From contig CACOGA010000001.1 of assembly GCA_902626585.1 (NCBI GenBank), positions 1 through 64,000 on the forward strand: 64,000 bases of DNA, in the 5' to 3' direction. Shown piece by piece: positions 1 through 9,988 of the stretch (position 1 is the stretch's first letter; each line of letters begins with the position of its first letter). Below the pieces are notes generated by a model. The model was not told the origin of the DNA. It was given only the letters and a program-made list of their open reading frames with translations, and searched no databases. The position numbers and the translations under genes were made by a program. The stretch is from an uncultured Bacteroidota bacterium. GTDB lineage: Bacteria; Bacteroidota; Bacteroidia; Flavobacteriales; Flavobacteriaceae.

Positions 1-2625
1 CACATTAGGATCAGGAATCGTTGCTGTGTATAGATTAATTCTAAACTCTTGACCGGCTGATTGATTAATCACCAATGGTATCACTGCATTTTCCATGGCA
101 TCAAGACCCATAGCATTAATAGCCATTCCATAACCTTCATCATCTTCAATTAATCTTGTCATGATTGAGGCTTCTTGGCTAAAACTAGCTGCATCATAAC
201 CATCATCCAAACCAAGTGAGAGACCTTCTTCAAAGAAAAGCTTTATAGATTCTAATTCATTATCATCATTAAATAATTTAATGACAACTTCAGTATTTTC
301 CATGTTATCAGCTGAATTAAAGTCATCTTCATCAGCATGTGTCTGCATAGCTTTTGTAAATTTTATTGTACCACCTCCTATTTGTGATGCAACAAAAAAT
401 CCTTGACCAGGAGCTATATAAGTTGCTGCACTAGTATTATTATAATAAGAAAATGTTCCATCACCATCATATCCGTAGATATACGCAAATCCAGAAAGAA
501 GATTTCCTGCATTAAGCTCTAAAAAATCAGTTCCACCTGCATTGGAATTTGCTTTTATAAAAGATGGATAAGGATTACCTACTAAATTCCATTTACCGAA
601 ATTTGTATTAGACTGAGTGTTATCAATTGGTATTCCTTCCATGTCTCTGGTTAGCAATGCACCTGTAAAACTAACGGTTGCACCATTAGTAGATGTATCG
701 TCATTATCTGTTGCCATCACATAACCTTTTCCTAATGGTATGGTTGTTCCTGAATTTCCAGTGGTATTGTAATTTGTATACATAGCAACAGCGGTATCTG
801 CACCAGCATCATTGCTAAATACACCAATTCCAACCTGTGTATTTCCAGCTCCTCCAGTGGCTAGGCTTGAATTGTCATCTATTAAAGCTTGAAGATCTTG
901 TCCGTGTACAGGTGAGGATATATAATCCCACTCGTCATCACCAACATCAGCCACAAATCTTTGGTAAGTTATATTATCAGATGCTGGTGTTAAGATTTGA
1001 GAGCCACCAAGCATATTGTTATCAGAATCATCATAAATATCCTTTCCGTATAATTGTTCCCCAACTATTAATGAAGCAAACTCATTTTTGTCTGATTGTA
1101 GGGTTAGTGTTCCATCATTGATTAATTTTCCTGTTATTTTTAAAGACCCTTCTTTAGAAATGGTCAGTGATCCACTTCTAATCCACAAATGATCTATTTC
1201 TACATCGGTAGAAATAATCGGAGCAGTACCAGCACTAGTAATGACAGGAGCGTTATTGTCTGCATCATTTACATCAGGTACAATATTAAAAGACCAATTA
1301 CTTGAGTCGGCCCATAGACCATTTCCTGCTGACCCATCCCATGTATTTCTATACTCATATGCTCCAACATCAACAGCACTACCTTGTGGCCTATCAACTC
1401 CGTTAACGTCTTTAGAAGTAGTATTGCTACCGCTATTGCCGATACCACTATCGTTTGAAGCATCATAATATAATGTTTTATTAGAGCCTGAAATCCCTGG
1501 GTGATTTGCATATCCTAAATGAACATCTTTTGATGAATCAAAAGATCCTGATGTCATAGTTGTATATGAACCATTATTGTTTGAATCCTCTAAACCATTT
1601 GTCAATGATGCGTAAGCTCTAATATGAATATCCTGAACATCATAAAAAGTATAAGATCCTGAGTCATATGCATTTAAATCCATTAATGCTCCATCTGTAA
1701 AATTAAAGTTATCCCAATCAACAGCTGAACCATAGACATTATAAAATAAAATAGAATTAAATATATCTACTCTCAGATAGTCATCTCCGCCAGTATAAGT
1801 TCGAATTCCACCACTATTTGATGAAGCTGTATTTTTAGCCCAATTTCTGTAAAAAGTAGAATTTTTAACCTTTAACAAAGGCTGAAGATCAGATGCCTCA
1901 TTACCATCTCCAAAATATATTGCACCTCCCAAGGATCCTGCAATATTATCTGCAAATACTGAATTATTAATATACAATAATGCATGCTCAAATGAATAAA
2001 TAGCTCCACCGTGAGCTGCAGTTTCATTGTCATAAAATAAGCACTCATCTACGTTTACTCTAAGGTAATTTGTGGTATTTTGCGGTGCAGCAATACAAAT
2101 TGCACCACCTCTATATGCTGTATAATTATTTACAAATAGAATATTTTCTAAATTTACAGTATAATAAGTTGTGCCTCCAACATAACCCCAGTCATTTCCG
2201 ATATGCAATGCCCCTCCTCCGTTATTGGCACTATAATCCCTGATAGTCATATCTTTTAATGTTACGTCTCCTTTTATTGCCATAAAGCCTACTGTTCCAC
2301 TAGCTCTTTTGAATACAGTTAGTTCACGACCAGCCCCTTGTATCGTAAGATTTTCAGAGACAGTTAAATCTGAATCGGTAAATTCCCCTGGACCAACAAT
2401 AATTGTATCTCCACTCTGACCGTTTGCTGCTGCTGCTGTTATCGCTCCAGACAATGTTTCTTTCGGGGTAAGAATTGAAGTACCATTATTTGAATCACTT
2501 GGTGAAATAGCAGATGATTGAGCGGCGATTGGATCTGTTGACTTCATCACATAATATGTTGTTTGAGAAAAGGAAAATGAAAGTGAAAGAGAAAATAATA
2601 ATGAAAAGAGGTAATGTTTTTTCAT
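1..2625 (-). CDS. Large secreted beta-helix / T9SS-type surface protein, C-terminus beyond the left edge
   Basis: An uninterrupted reading frame of 875 codons starts at ATG 2625 and is still open at base 1. Residues 1-20 are a signal peptide (MKKHYLFSLLFSLSLSFSFS) followed by QTTYY. About residues 60-400 look like a right-handed parallel beta-helix: repeated Asn- and Gly-rich strands with GGGALHIG, RGGAICIA, AHGGAIYSF and LGGAIYFG turns. This part ends in a choice-of-anchor Q-like block, VNGVDRPQGSAVDVGAYEY, at about 405-425. A second module (TWDGSAGNGLWADSSNW, then WNLVGNPYPS and YIAPGQGFFVASQ) is the kind found just before type IX secretion sorting domains in Bacteroidota. I infer export and cell-surface display or release by T9SS; the sorting domain itself would lie outside the window. 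No catalytic motif was recognised, so adhesin and polysaccharide-binding roles are equally possible. Confidence 0.85.
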   Translation of the reverse strand, partial: MKKHYLFSLLFSLSLSFSFSQTTYYVMKSTDPIAAQSSAISPSDSNNGTSILTPKETLSGAITAAAANGQSGDTIIVGPGEFTDSDLTVSENLTIQGAGRELTVFKRASGTVGFMAIKGDVTLKDMTIRDYSANNGGGALHIGNDWGYVGGTTYYTVNLENILFVNNYTAYRGGAICIAAPQNTTNYLRVNVDECLFYDNETAAHGGAIYSFEHALLYINNSVFADNIAGSLGGAIYFGDGNEASDLQPLLKVKNSTFYRNWAKNTASSNSGGIRTYTGGDDYLRVDIFNSILFYNVYGSAVDWDNFNFTDGALMDLNAYDSGSYTFYDVQDIHIRAYASLTNGLEDSNNNGSYTTMTSGSFDSSKDVHLGYANHPGISGSNKTLYYDASNDSGIGNSGSNTTSKDVNGVDRPQGSAVDVGAYEYRNTWDGSAGNGLWADSSNWSFNIVPDVNDADNNAPVITSAGTAPIISTDVEIDHLWIRSGSLTISKEGSLKITGKLINDGTLTLQSDKNEFASLIVGEQLYGKDIYDDSDNNMLGGSQILTPASDNITYQRFVADVGDDEWDYISSPVHGQDLQALIDDNSSLATGGAGNTQVGIGVFSNDAGADTAVAMYTNYNTTGNSGTTIPLGKGYVMATDNDDTSTNGATVSFTGALLTRDMEGIPIDNTQSNTNFGKWNLVGNPYPSFIKANSNAGGTDFLELNAGNLLSGFAYIYGYDGDGTFSYYNNTSAATYIAPGQGFFVASQIGGGTIKFTKAMQTHADEDDFNSADNMENTEVVIKLFNDDNELESIKLFFEEGLSLGLDDGYDAASFSQEASIMTRLIEDDEGYGMAINAMGLDAMENAVIPLVINQSAGQEFRINLYTATIPDPNV

Positions 2626-2641
2626 GAGGTTAGAGTGTTTA

Positions 2642-2649
2642 CAAATTTA
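2642..2649 (-). promoter_or_regulatory. Putative -7 box for the secreted beta-helix gene
   Basis: The minus strand reads TAAATTTG, a full match to the Bacteroidota -7 consensus TAnnTTTG, 16 nt before the ATG at 2625. No clear TTTG -33 element is present at the usual 19-20 nt distance, so this rests on the -7 box and its position in the 63-nt gap after folD. Confidence 0.4.
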
Positions 2650-2688
2650 GACAATCATTAAATTAGAGAAAAAAACGGAGAAAAACAA

Positions 2689-3555
2689 CTACCTTTTATA
2701 AGCTAACAAAGTGTTTTTTAGTAACATAGCTATTGTCATGGGACCAACACCACCCGGTACTGGCGTTATAAAACTAGATTTTTTTGATACGTTTTCATAG
2801 TCAACATCCCCAACAATTTTATAGCCTTTTGCAGAATTATCAGCTACCCTAGTTATACCTACATCAACAATCACAGCGCCATCTTTAACCATATCTGCCT
2901 TTACAAAATTTGGCACACCGAGTGCGGAAATTATAATATCAGCCTGTTTAGTTAACTCTTCAATATTTTTTGTTCTACTATGAGCGAGGGTCACTGTTGA
3001 ATTCCCAGGATTTGATTTTTGACTCATCAAAATACTTATGGGTCTACCAACAATATCTGAGCGACCTATAACAACTGTGTGCTTTCCAGAGGTTTCAACA
3101 TTGTATCTTTTTAATAATTCCATAATTCCAAAAGGAGTAGCTGAAATAAATGTAGGTAAACTAAGAGCCATTTTTCCAAAATTAGTTGGGTGAAAACCAT
3201 CAACATCTTTGTCAGCATCAACAGCCATTAATATTTTTTGTGAGTCTATATGTTTAGGTAGAGGAAGCTGAACAATATAGCCGTCAATATTCTCGTCGTT
3301 ATTCAACTCATTAACTTTTTCAAGAAGTTCGTTTTCAGAGATTGTTTCAGGAAGTTTTATTAGTGTAGATTCAAATCCAACTCTTTTACAAGCACGAACT
3401 TTACTGCCAACATAGGTCAAACTTGCTCCATCATCTCCAACAATGACTGCAGCTAAATGCGGTGGTCTTGAGCCGTTTGCAACAATCTCTTTTACAGATT
3501 CTGCAATTTCAGCTTTGATATCGTTACTTGTTTTTTTCCCGTCTAAAATGATCAT
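2689..3555 (-). CDS. folD: Bifunctional methylenetetrahydrofolate dehydrogenase / methenyl-THF cyclohydrolase FolD
   Basis: FolD interconverts 5,10-methylene-THF and 10-formyl-THF using NADP(+), supplying one-carbon units for purines and formyl-Met. The protein is 288 residues, normal for the family. Visible signatures are the active-site region YVGSKVRAC (48-56, with the catalytic Lys of the SK pair), VQLPLP (95-100), the dinucleotide-binding GRSDIVGRP (164-172) and the C-terminal [15 protein letters not shown] (265-279). Its ATG overlaps the ffh stop codon by 4 nt (ATGA), so it is translationally coupled to ffh. gcvP, also in this window, feeds the same folate pool. Confidence 0.97.
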   Translation of the reverse strand: MIILDGKKTSNDIKAEIAESVKEIVANGSRPPHLAAVIVGDDGASLTYVGSKVRACKRVGFESTLIKLPETISENELLEKVNELNNDENIDGYIVQLPLPKHIDSQKILMAVDADKDVDGFHPTNFGKMALSLPTFISATPFGIMELLKRYNVETSGKHTVVIGRSDIVGRPISILMSQKSNPGNSTVTLAHSRTKNIEELTKQADIIISALGVPNFVKADMVKDGAVIVDVGITRVADNSAKGYKIVGDVDYENVSKKSSFITPVPGGVGPMTIAMLLKNTLLAYKR

Positions 3556-4892
3556 CTGCCCTTCATATTTTGCATCATCTGCATCATTTTACCCTGTCCC
3601 ATTCCTTGCATCATCTTCATCATTTTACTCATTTGATTGAACTGCTTGAGTAGTTGATTTATTTCTTCAACGGACCTTCCAGATCCTTTACTAATCCGTT
3701 TTTTTCTAGACTGATCTAGAATTGATGGAAGTGCTCTTTCTTTTGGGGTCATTGAATTAATAATTGCCTCTATTGGTTTAAACGATTCATTGTCAACCTG
3801 TTCACCTGATTCTTTCATCATTTTACTGGCACCGGGTATCATACCAACTAAATCTTTCATGTCTCCCATTTTTTTAATCTGCTGAATCTGCTTCATAAAA
3901 TCATCGAGACCAAATTTATTTTTAGCAATTTTCTTTTGAATCTTTCTTGCTTCCTCTTGGTCAAATTGCTGCTGTGCTCTTTCAACAAGCGAAACAACAT
4001 CTCCCATTCCAAGAATTCTATCGGCCATTCTACTTGGGTGAAAAATATCCAAAGCGTCCATTTTTTCACCTGTTCCGATAAACTTGATTGGTTTGTCAAC
4101 TACACTTTTGATGGACAAGGCAGCACCACCTCTAGCATCACCATCTAATTTAGTAAGAACAACTCCATCAAAATCCAAAACATCATTAAATGCTTTGGCG
4201 CTATTTACAGCATCTTGACCTGTCATAGAATCAACAACAAATAAAATTTCACTTGGCTTAATAGCCTTTTTAATATTTGAGATTTCATTCATCATTTCTT
4301 CATCAATTGCCAATCTACCTGCTGTATCAATAATGATAAGATTATGACCTTTGGATTTTCCATACTTAACTCCAGCTTTAGCAATTGCTACAGGATCTTT
4401 ATTATCTTCTTCAGAGTATACATCAATGTCTAAATCTTTTCCAAGTACATGTAGCTGTTCAATAGCTGCAGGTCTGTAAACATCACAGGCTACCATTAAC
4501 GGTTTTAAAGATTTTTTCTTTCTGATGTCATTAGCCAGCTTTGCGGTAAAAGTAGTTTTACCAGATCCTTGTAATCCAGACATTAAAACTATCGCTGGTT
4601 TATCTTTTAAATTTATTTCAGATGTCTCACCACCCATCAACTCAGCCAATTCATCTTTTACAATTTTGACCATTAATTGACCGGGCTTAAGGTTTGTTAA
4701 AACATCTTGACCAATAGCTTTTTCCTTAACTCTTTGGGTAAAATCTCTAGCTGTTTTAAAGTTTACGTCTGCATCAAGAAGTGCACGTCTAACTTCTTTT
4801 AATGTCTCTGCAACATTAATTTCAGTTATACTTCCATGACCCTTTAATACCTGTAGGGCTTTGTCTAATTTTTCACTTAGATTACTAAACAT
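3552..4892 (-). CDS. ffh: Signal recognition particle protein Ffh
   Basis: Ffh is the SRP54 GTPase that binds signal sequences and 4.5S RNA and hands ribosomes to FtsY and SecYEG. The 446-residue protein has the N domain (1-100), a G domain with GLQGSGKTT (106-114), DTAGR (189-193) and [10 protein letters not shown] (247-256), and a C-terminal M domain from about residue 300. The M domain is very Met-rich at the end ([20 protein letters not shown]), as expected for the signal-peptide groove. [12 protein letters not shown] (residues 402-413) is the RNA-binding signature. No SRP RNA gene was seen nearby. Confidence 0.97.
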   Translation of the reverse strand: MFSNLSEKLDKALQVLKGHGSITEINVAETLKEVRRALLDADVNFKTARDFTQRVKEKAIGQDVLTNLKPGQLMVKIVKDELAELMGGETSEINLKDKPAIVLMSGLQGSGKTTFTAKLANDIRKKKSLKPLMVACDVYRPAAIEQLHVLGKDLDIDVYSEEDNKDPVAIAKAGVKYGKSKGHNLIIIDTAGRLAIDEEMMNEISNIKKAIKPSEILFVVDSMTGQDAVNSAKAFNDVLDFDGVVLTKLDGDARGGAALSIKSVVDKPIKFIGTGEKMDALDIFHPSRMADRILGMGDVVSLVERAQQQFDQEEARKIQKKIAKNKFGLDDFMKQIQQIKKMGDMKDLVGMIPGASKMMKESGEQVDNESFKPIEAIINSMTPKERALPSILDQSRKKRISKGSGRSVEEINQLLKQFNQMSKMMKMMQGMGQGKMMQMMQNMKGR

Positions 4893-4927
4893 ACTGTAAA
4901 ATAAAAAATTTAAAACTCATATTAAAA

Positions 4928-6700
4928 TTACATTCTATCAACCACTCCAATACCCAAAAGTGATAGAGCATTTTTTATTGTTATTCCAACTAATTTTGAA
5001 AGCTCAACTCTAAATGTTTTCTTGTCCTCAAAGGCAGATTTTAAAATCGGTAAAGACTGATAAAATGAATTGAATGACTTTACCAAATCGTAAACATAAT
5101 TTGCGACTAGTGCTGGATTATGTGAGGTAGCGGCAGCACTAATAACCGATGGAAATAAATCAATTTGTTTGATTAGCTCTTTTTCCCTGTCTTCTAATTT
5201 TCTATCATACTTGTCTTTTGATAACTCAAAATTAATACCGTTAAGAATCGATTGAATTCTTGCATAAGAGTATTGAATAAAGGATGCAGTATTACCTTGA
5301 AAATCCACTGATTCTTTAGGATCAAAAAGAATTCTTTTTTTAGGATCAACCTTTAGGATATAATACTTTAGTGCACCTAGACCAACTGTCTTATATACAT
5401 TATTTTTTTCATCCTCAGAAAGACCATCTAGCTTTCCTAAATTTTTAGAAATCTCTTTTGCTGTACTGACCATCTCTTGCATCAAATCATCAGCATCAAC
5501 AACAGTTCCTTCTCTACTTTTCATTTTACCACTTGGTAAATCTACCATTCCATAGCTTAAATGAAATAAATTTTCAGACCAAGAAAAACCTAACTTTTTA
5601 AGTATTAAAAAAAGAACTTTAAAGTGATAGTCCTGCTCATTACCCACAGTGTAAACCATTGAGTTAATATCAGGACGATCTTGTACTCTCTGCACGGCGG
5701 TACCAATATCTTGAGTCATATAAACAGCAGTTCCGTCTGCACGAAGGACTATCTTTTCATCCAGTCCATCTTCGGTTAGATCACACCAAACTGAGCCATC
5801 ATCTTTTTTGTAAAAAACTCCTGATTTTAGTCCGCTTGAAATAAATTCTTTACCTAACAAGTAGGTATCACTTTCATAATAATAACTATCAAAGTCAACC
5901 CCTAAATTTTTGTAGGTTTCTTCAAAACCTTCATACACCCAGCCATTCATTTTTTTCCAAAGCCCTACCACTTCATTATCACCAGACTCCCATTTAATCA
6001 GCATTTCTTTTGCTCTTCGTAAAATGGGGGCATTTTGCTTTGCCTCCTCATCCGAATTTCCGCTTTTTACAAGCTCTTCAACTTCTTTTTTATAAACCTC
6101 GTCAAACTTGATGTAATAATCACCAACAAACTTATCTCCTTTTGTGTTGGTACTTAACGGAGTCTCGCCATTACCAAAATCCAACCACGCAATCATACTC
6201 TTACAAATATGAATACCCCTATCATTTATTATTTGGGTTTTATATACCTTTTTTCCTGAAGCTTTATAAATTTGAGATATGCTATATCCTAAAAGATTAT
6301 TTCTAATATGACCTAGATGTAATGGCTTATTTGTATTTGGGGATGAATATTCAACCATAATGGCTTCATCGGAAATAGTATCAGAAAACCCGTATTTTGA
6401 ATTATCTTTTATAGCATTAAAAAAACTTAAATAATGTTCATCAGCAATAGAAAGGTTTAAGAATCCAGAAACTACATTATAAGAAACAACGGAACTATTT
6501 TCAACCAAATAATCACCGATCTTTTCAGCAATTTCTTTGGGATTCATTTTTAATTCTTTTACAAGTGGGAAGACCACAAGAGTAACATCCCCCTCAAATT
6601 CTTTTTTGGTTTGCTGAAGCTCGACATTATTACTCTCAAACTGAAATGTCTCTTTCATAGCAGTTTGAATATTGTCTCTTATAAATTTTTGAATGTACAT
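4928..6700 (-). CDS. argS: Arginyl-tRNA synthetase
   Basis: This is a class I aminoacyl-tRNA synthetase charging tRNA-Arg, and 590 residues is usual for ArgRS. The N-terminal Add-1 domain (about 1-100) precedes the HIGH-type motif HLGH at 128-131, within SSPNTNKPLHLGHIRNN. The KMSK-equivalent loop is KMKSREGT at 392-399. The C-terminal anticodon-binding (DALR) domain covers about 470-590. ctlX lies 37 nt upstream and ffh 35 nt downstream, all on the minus strand. The proximity to two arginine/citrulline-type hydrolases may be functional or simply inherited order. Confidence 0.97.
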   Translation of the reverse strand: MYIQKFIRDNIQTAMKETFQFESNNVELQQTKKEFEGDVTLVVFPLVKELKMNPKEIAEKIGDYLVENSSVVSYNVVSGFLNLSIADEHYLSFFNAIKDNSKYGFSDTISDEAIMVEYSSPNTNKPLHLGHIRNNLLGYSISQIYKASGKKVYKTQIINDRGIHICKSMIAWLDFGNGETPLSTNTKGDKFVGDYYIKFDEVYKKEVEELVKSGNSDEEAKQNAPILRRAKEMLIKWESGDNEVVGLWKKMNGWVYEGFEETYKNLGVDFDSYYYESDTYLLGKEFISSGLKSGVFYKKDDGSVWCDLTEDGLDEKIVLRADGTAVYMTQDIGTAVQRVQDRPDINSMVYTVGNEQDYHFKVLFLILKKLGFSWSENLFHLSYGMVDLPSGKMKSREGTVVDADDLMQEMVSTAKEISKNLGKLDGLSEDEKNNVYKTVGLGALKYYILKVDPKKRILFDPKESVDFQGNTASFIQYSYARIQSILNGINFELSKDKYDRKLEDREKELIKQIDLFPSVISAAATSHNPALVANYVYDLVKSFNSFYQSLPILKSAFEDKKTFRVELSKLVGITIKNALSLLGIGVVDRM

Positions 6701-6737
6701 TATTAATTATCTGATGTAAATATACAGTTTAATAATC

Positions 6738-7667
6738 TTATTTTTTTGGTAAAAATATTTCTGCCATCATACATCTTGTACTACCTCCACCACAAGTTTC
6801 TATTGTATTAATATCAGATGATATAATCCTTGAATACTTTGTAATTATATTTTTCTGATTTTCATTCAATGAATCTTCAGCCGACTTACTCATCACCAGA
6901 ACACTCTCACCTTTATCATTTACAAGCTCCAGCATATTTCCAGCAAAGCTTTCTACCTGATTTTCTGAAATTTCGATTAGCTTTTTACCTGAATCTTTTA
7001 TAAAACTAGATACATTTTTTCTCTGCTTTTTATCGTCGATTGAATCTAAACAAACTATGACATAGTCAGTAGTAACACACATCATTACATTGGTATGATA
7101 TATTGGCAGCCTCTTATTACCCACAGTCTGAAATGAATTAAAAACAATTGGGGTGAATTCAAAGTCTTCACAAAACTCGATAAATAAATCTTCATTTGAC
7201 CTATTTGAAATAGAGCAATAAGCTAGTCTATTTTCACGGTCTAATATCATACTTCCTGTACCCTCTAAAAATTTATTTTCAGATTCTGCACTTGAATAAT
7301 CAACGATATTGGAAATAGTAAAACCTTCATTTTCTAAAAAATCCAATACTTCAGGTCTTCTCTCCATTCTCCTATTTTCAGCACACATTGGATACAAACC
7401 AACATCTCCATTTTCATGAAAAGAAACCCAGTTATTTGGAAAAATGGAGTCAGGTGTATATTCATTTTCATCGTCTTGAAAAACATGAACTGAAACACCG
7501 TTTTGCCTTAAGTTCTTAACCATATTGTCAAACTCCTTTTGAGCTCTTTCATTCACATTTTTATGGGGTAATTCTTTGATTTGATAATGATTATCTTGTG
7601 CAGTCTCTTCATTATATCCAAAATTAATTGGCCTTATCATTAATATTGAATTTGTAGCTTGACTCAT
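6738..7667 (-). CDS. ctlX: Citrulline/arginine hydrolase of the CtlX (pentein) family
   Basis: The 309-residue protein belongs to the pentein superfamily of guanidino- and ureido-group hydrolases; the closest named family I recognise is CtlX, the citrulline utilization hydrolase. Visible active-site elements are FPNNW (76-80), LEGTGSM (134-140), YHTNVMM with catalytic His191, and GGGSTRCMMAE with nucleophile Cys299. The likely reaction is hydrolysis of citrulline or a related compound to ornithine, CO2 and ammonia. It starts 3 nt after the stop of a second, more divergent pentein gene. Substrate choice cannot be read from the sequence; arginine and methylarginines remain possible. Confidence 0.82.
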   Translation of the reverse strand: MSQATNSILMIRPINFGYNEETAQDNHYQIKELPHKNVNERAQKEFDNMVKNLRQNGVSVHVFQDDENEYTPDSIFPNNWVSFHENGDVGLYPMCAENRRMERRPEVLDFLENEGFTISNIVDYSSAESENKFLEGTGSMILDRENRLAYCSISNRSNEDLFIEFCEDFEFTPIVFNSFQTVGNKRLPIYHTNVMMCVTTDYVIVCLDSIDDKKQRKNVSSFIKDSGKKLIEISENQVESFAGNMLELVNDKGESVLVMSKSAEDSLNENQKNIITKYSRIISSDINTIETCGGGSTRCMMAEIFLPKK

Positions 7668-7670
7668 AAG

Positions 7671-8585
7671 TTATTCTCTAATTAAAGGTAAGGTTGAACA
7701 TCTTAAAAGACCCCCTTGCTTTGAGATTTCTTTGTAATTTATCTCTTCGACTATAATATCAAAACTTCTTAACCAGTTATTTAATTTAATAAATGACTTT
7801 TCACTTACTACGATATTAGTGTCTATGGAAAAGAAATTACAATGCATTTCACTCATCTCATTTAACGAAATTTCTAAAATATTTTCCTTTCCAAAATAGG
7901 TGATTAACCATTCATACTGATCTCTTTTGAAAAAGGCCTCAGGGCAAGCCACCAATTTATTATTACCAACAGGCTGTAGGCAACAATCTAGATGCAATGC
8001 ATTTTTTGTGGGATCGATGTCTGATTTTATTAAATCAAATGAAATGATTTTTTTTTCTGGAAATCTTTCTTTTAAAAAATTGATAGCTTCATAATTAGTT
8101 CTTGCTGTCTTGAAACTAGTGTAATCATCCCCACTATAAGTTCCGATAAAGACATAATCATTGTGAAGAATAACATCACCTCCTTCAATGTGGCAATCTT
8201 CAGGTAATTCAATTTTTTTATTTTTTGGGATCAGATCAATTACTTTATCAATTGCCGATATTTCCTTTGACCTTTCGGGTAAGATATTTGAAACAATAAA
8301 AAAATCATCAATTACAAAGCCGATATCCCTAGAAAAAATTTGGTTGTAGTCGTTTATTACTTCAGGCCTATATACCTTAACATTATGTTTAACCAAAACA
8401 TCTTCTAATTCACTTAACTCTCTAACCATATCAATTTCAATTGGATATGTATTGGCTAAAATATTTTCTCTGCTTTTTGGATCGTAGCACTCTTCCAATT
8501 TGGGCGCACTACCATTGCTTTTTGCTGTACCTAAAACTACTACCAAAAGCTTTGATGTTTCATTATTTACATTAAGCTTTAGCAT
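7671..8585 (-). CDS. Pentein-fold guanidino hydrolase, DDAH / arginine deiminase-like
   Basis: This 304-residue protein has the sequence features of dimethylarginine dimethylaminohydrolase and arginine deiminase relatives: FSRDIGFVID (84-93, substrate-carboxylate region), HIEGGDV (132-138), ALHLDCCLQPV with catalytic His198, and a terminal GGLLRCSTLP with Cys296 as nucleophile. It is clearly homologous in fold to the CtlX-like neighbour but different in sequence, so the pair may act in series (arginine or methylarginine to citrulline, then citrulline to ornithine). That is inference. It sits 19 nt downstream of gltA and 3 nt upstream of ctlX, indicating co-transcription. It lacks a signal peptide, so it is cytoplasmic. 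Confidence 0.8.
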   Translation of the reverse strand: MLKLNVNNETSKLLVVVLGTAKSNGSAPKLEECYDPKSRENILANTYPIEIDMVRELSELEDVLVKHNVKVYRPEVINDYNQIFSRDIGFVIDDFFIVSNILPERSKEISAIDKVIDLIPKNKKIELPEDCHIEGGDVILHNDYVFIGTYSGDDYTSFKTARTNYEAINFLKERFPEKKIISFDLIKSDIDPTKNALHLDCCLQPVGNNKLVACPEAFFKRDQYEWLITYFGKENILEISLNEMSEMHCNFFSIDTNIVVSEKSFIKLNNWLRSFDIIVEEINYKEISKQGGLLRCSTLPLIRE

Positions 8586-8604
8586 TTAAAATATGACTAT
8601 ATAA

Positions 8605-9900
8605 TTACTTTTTGGATTTAAACTTTCTTGGGGCTGGACCTGTATAAAGTTGTCTTGGTCTACCGATTGGCTCGTTCATTAATCGCATTTCTCTCCATTG
8701 TGCAATCCATCCAGGTAACCTCCCGATAACAAACATTACCGTATACATATTTGATGGAATTCCCATTGCACGATATATAACTCCTGAGTAGAAATCTACA
8801 TTTGGAAATAATTTTCTGTCGATAAAATATTTATCCTTTAGAGCATTCTCTTCTAATTCTCCTGCAATTTTTAATAACGGATCGTCGTCCATTCCAAGTG
8901 ACTTTAAATATTTATGAGCAGCATCCTTTATGATTCTAGCTCTTGGATCATAATTCTTATATACTCTATGTCCAAATCCCATCAGACGGAATGGATCACT
9001 TTTATCCTTAGCTTTTCTTATGTATTTTTTTGTGTTTCCCCCATCATTCTGGATTGACTTTAGCATTTCTAATACAGCCTGGTTAGCACCTCCATGTAAT
9101 GGACCCCATAGTGCAGAAATACCTGCCGAGATAGAAGGGAATAAACCTGCATGAGATGAACCGACTATTCTGACAGTTGATGTTGAGCAATTTTGCTCAT
9201 GATCGGCATGCAATATTAATAGTTTATTAAATACATTAATAAGGTTTTTATTTGGCTTATAATCATCATTAGGCTTTTTGAATAATAAATGTAAAATCAT
9301 ATGAGTATACTCCATGTTTCTAATCTTCATGGAATAATCAAGAGGAAAACCTTTTTGTTTTCTGAAAGCCCATCCAACAAGAATAGGAACTTTCCCCAAA
9401 ACCTTAACAATAGTGTTATACATACCCTCTCTACTTCTATCGTAGTCCAAAGAAACATCATCAGGGTTAAACGCTGTTAATGCACTAGTTAAACTTGATA
9501 AGACACCCATCGGGTGAGCAGTACTTGGGAAAGCATCGATAATTTTCTTAACATCATCATTTACGATACTGTTGTCAACGATATCGTCATGGAATTTATC
9601 TAGTTCCTTGGTTGTTGGAAGCTCACCAAAAATAAGAAGATAAGCAACCTCTAAAAACGAAGCTTTATTTGCCAACTCGTCCAAATCATAACCTCTATAT
9701 CTAAGTATACCTTTCTCACCATCTAAGTAGGTGATTTTACTCTCACAAGATGCAGTATTTTTAAAACCACGATCAATTGTTGTAGCTCCAGATGCACCCC
9801 TTAGAGTTTTAATATCAATACACACATCATCTTCAACTCCCCTGTAAACAGGAAAATCGTAGTTTTCACCATCAATACTTATTGTAGCTTTCTCAGACAC
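8605..9900 (-). CDS. gltA: Citrate synthase
   Basis: GltA condenses oxaloacetate and acetyl-CoA at TCA-cycle entry. Signatures include LDGEKGILRYRGYDLDELA near the N-terminus, WGPLHGGANQAVLEML (substrate His), GFGHRVYKNYDPRA (catalytic His) and DFYSGVIYRAMGIP (catalytic Asp). A longer frame could start at TTG 9936, but that codon lies inside a TAATTTTG promoter box. GTG at 9900 gives MSEKATISIDG, the usual flavobacterial N-terminus, and a 431-residue protein of type II length. It heads the cluster gltA-pentein-ctlX-argS-ffh-folD. Confidence 0.95.
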   Translation of the reverse strand: MSEKATISIDGENYDFPVYRGVEDDVCIDIKTLRGASGATTIDRGFKNTASCESKITYLDGEKGILRYRGYDLDELANKASFLEVAYLLIFGELPTTKELDKFHDDIVDNSIVNDDVKKIIDAFPSTAHPMGVLSSLTSALTAFNPDDVSLDYDRSREGMYNTIVKVLGKVPILVGWAFRKQKGFPLDYSMKIRNMEYTHMILHLLFKKPNDDYKPNKNLINVFNKLLILHADHEQNCSTSTVRIVGSSHAGLFPSISAGISALWGPLHGGANQAVLEMLKSIQNDGGNTKKYIRKAKDKSDPFRLMGFGHRVYKNYDPRARIIKDAAHKYLKSLGMDDDPLLKIAGELEENALKDKYFIDRKLFPNVDFYSGVIYRAMGIPSNMYTVMFVIGRLPGWIAQWREMRLMNEPIGRPRQLYTGPAPRKFKSKK

Positions 9901-9933
9901 GATTAAATTGTTTGAAATTGTTTTTGACTTTTG

Positions 9934-9941
9934 CAAAATTA
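9934..9941 (-). promoter_or_regulatory. Putative -7 box for gltA
   Basis: The minus strand reads TAATTTTG, matching TAnnTTTG, 33 nt upstream of the GTG start at 9900 in the 52-nt gap after eno plus the leader. A T-rich stretch lies upstream, but no clean TTTG is present at 19-20 nt. It overlaps the alternative TTG start at 9936, which argues against that start. Confidence 0.5.
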
Positions 9942-9988
9942 CAAAATATCTTGCAAAAATTAAAGATATGTATAAAGAGATTTAGTAA

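Noticed and set aside
1241-1511. Two overlapping ORFs of 75-80 codons within the large secreted gene
   Set aside because: They lie in other frames of the long coding region, with no signal of their own.
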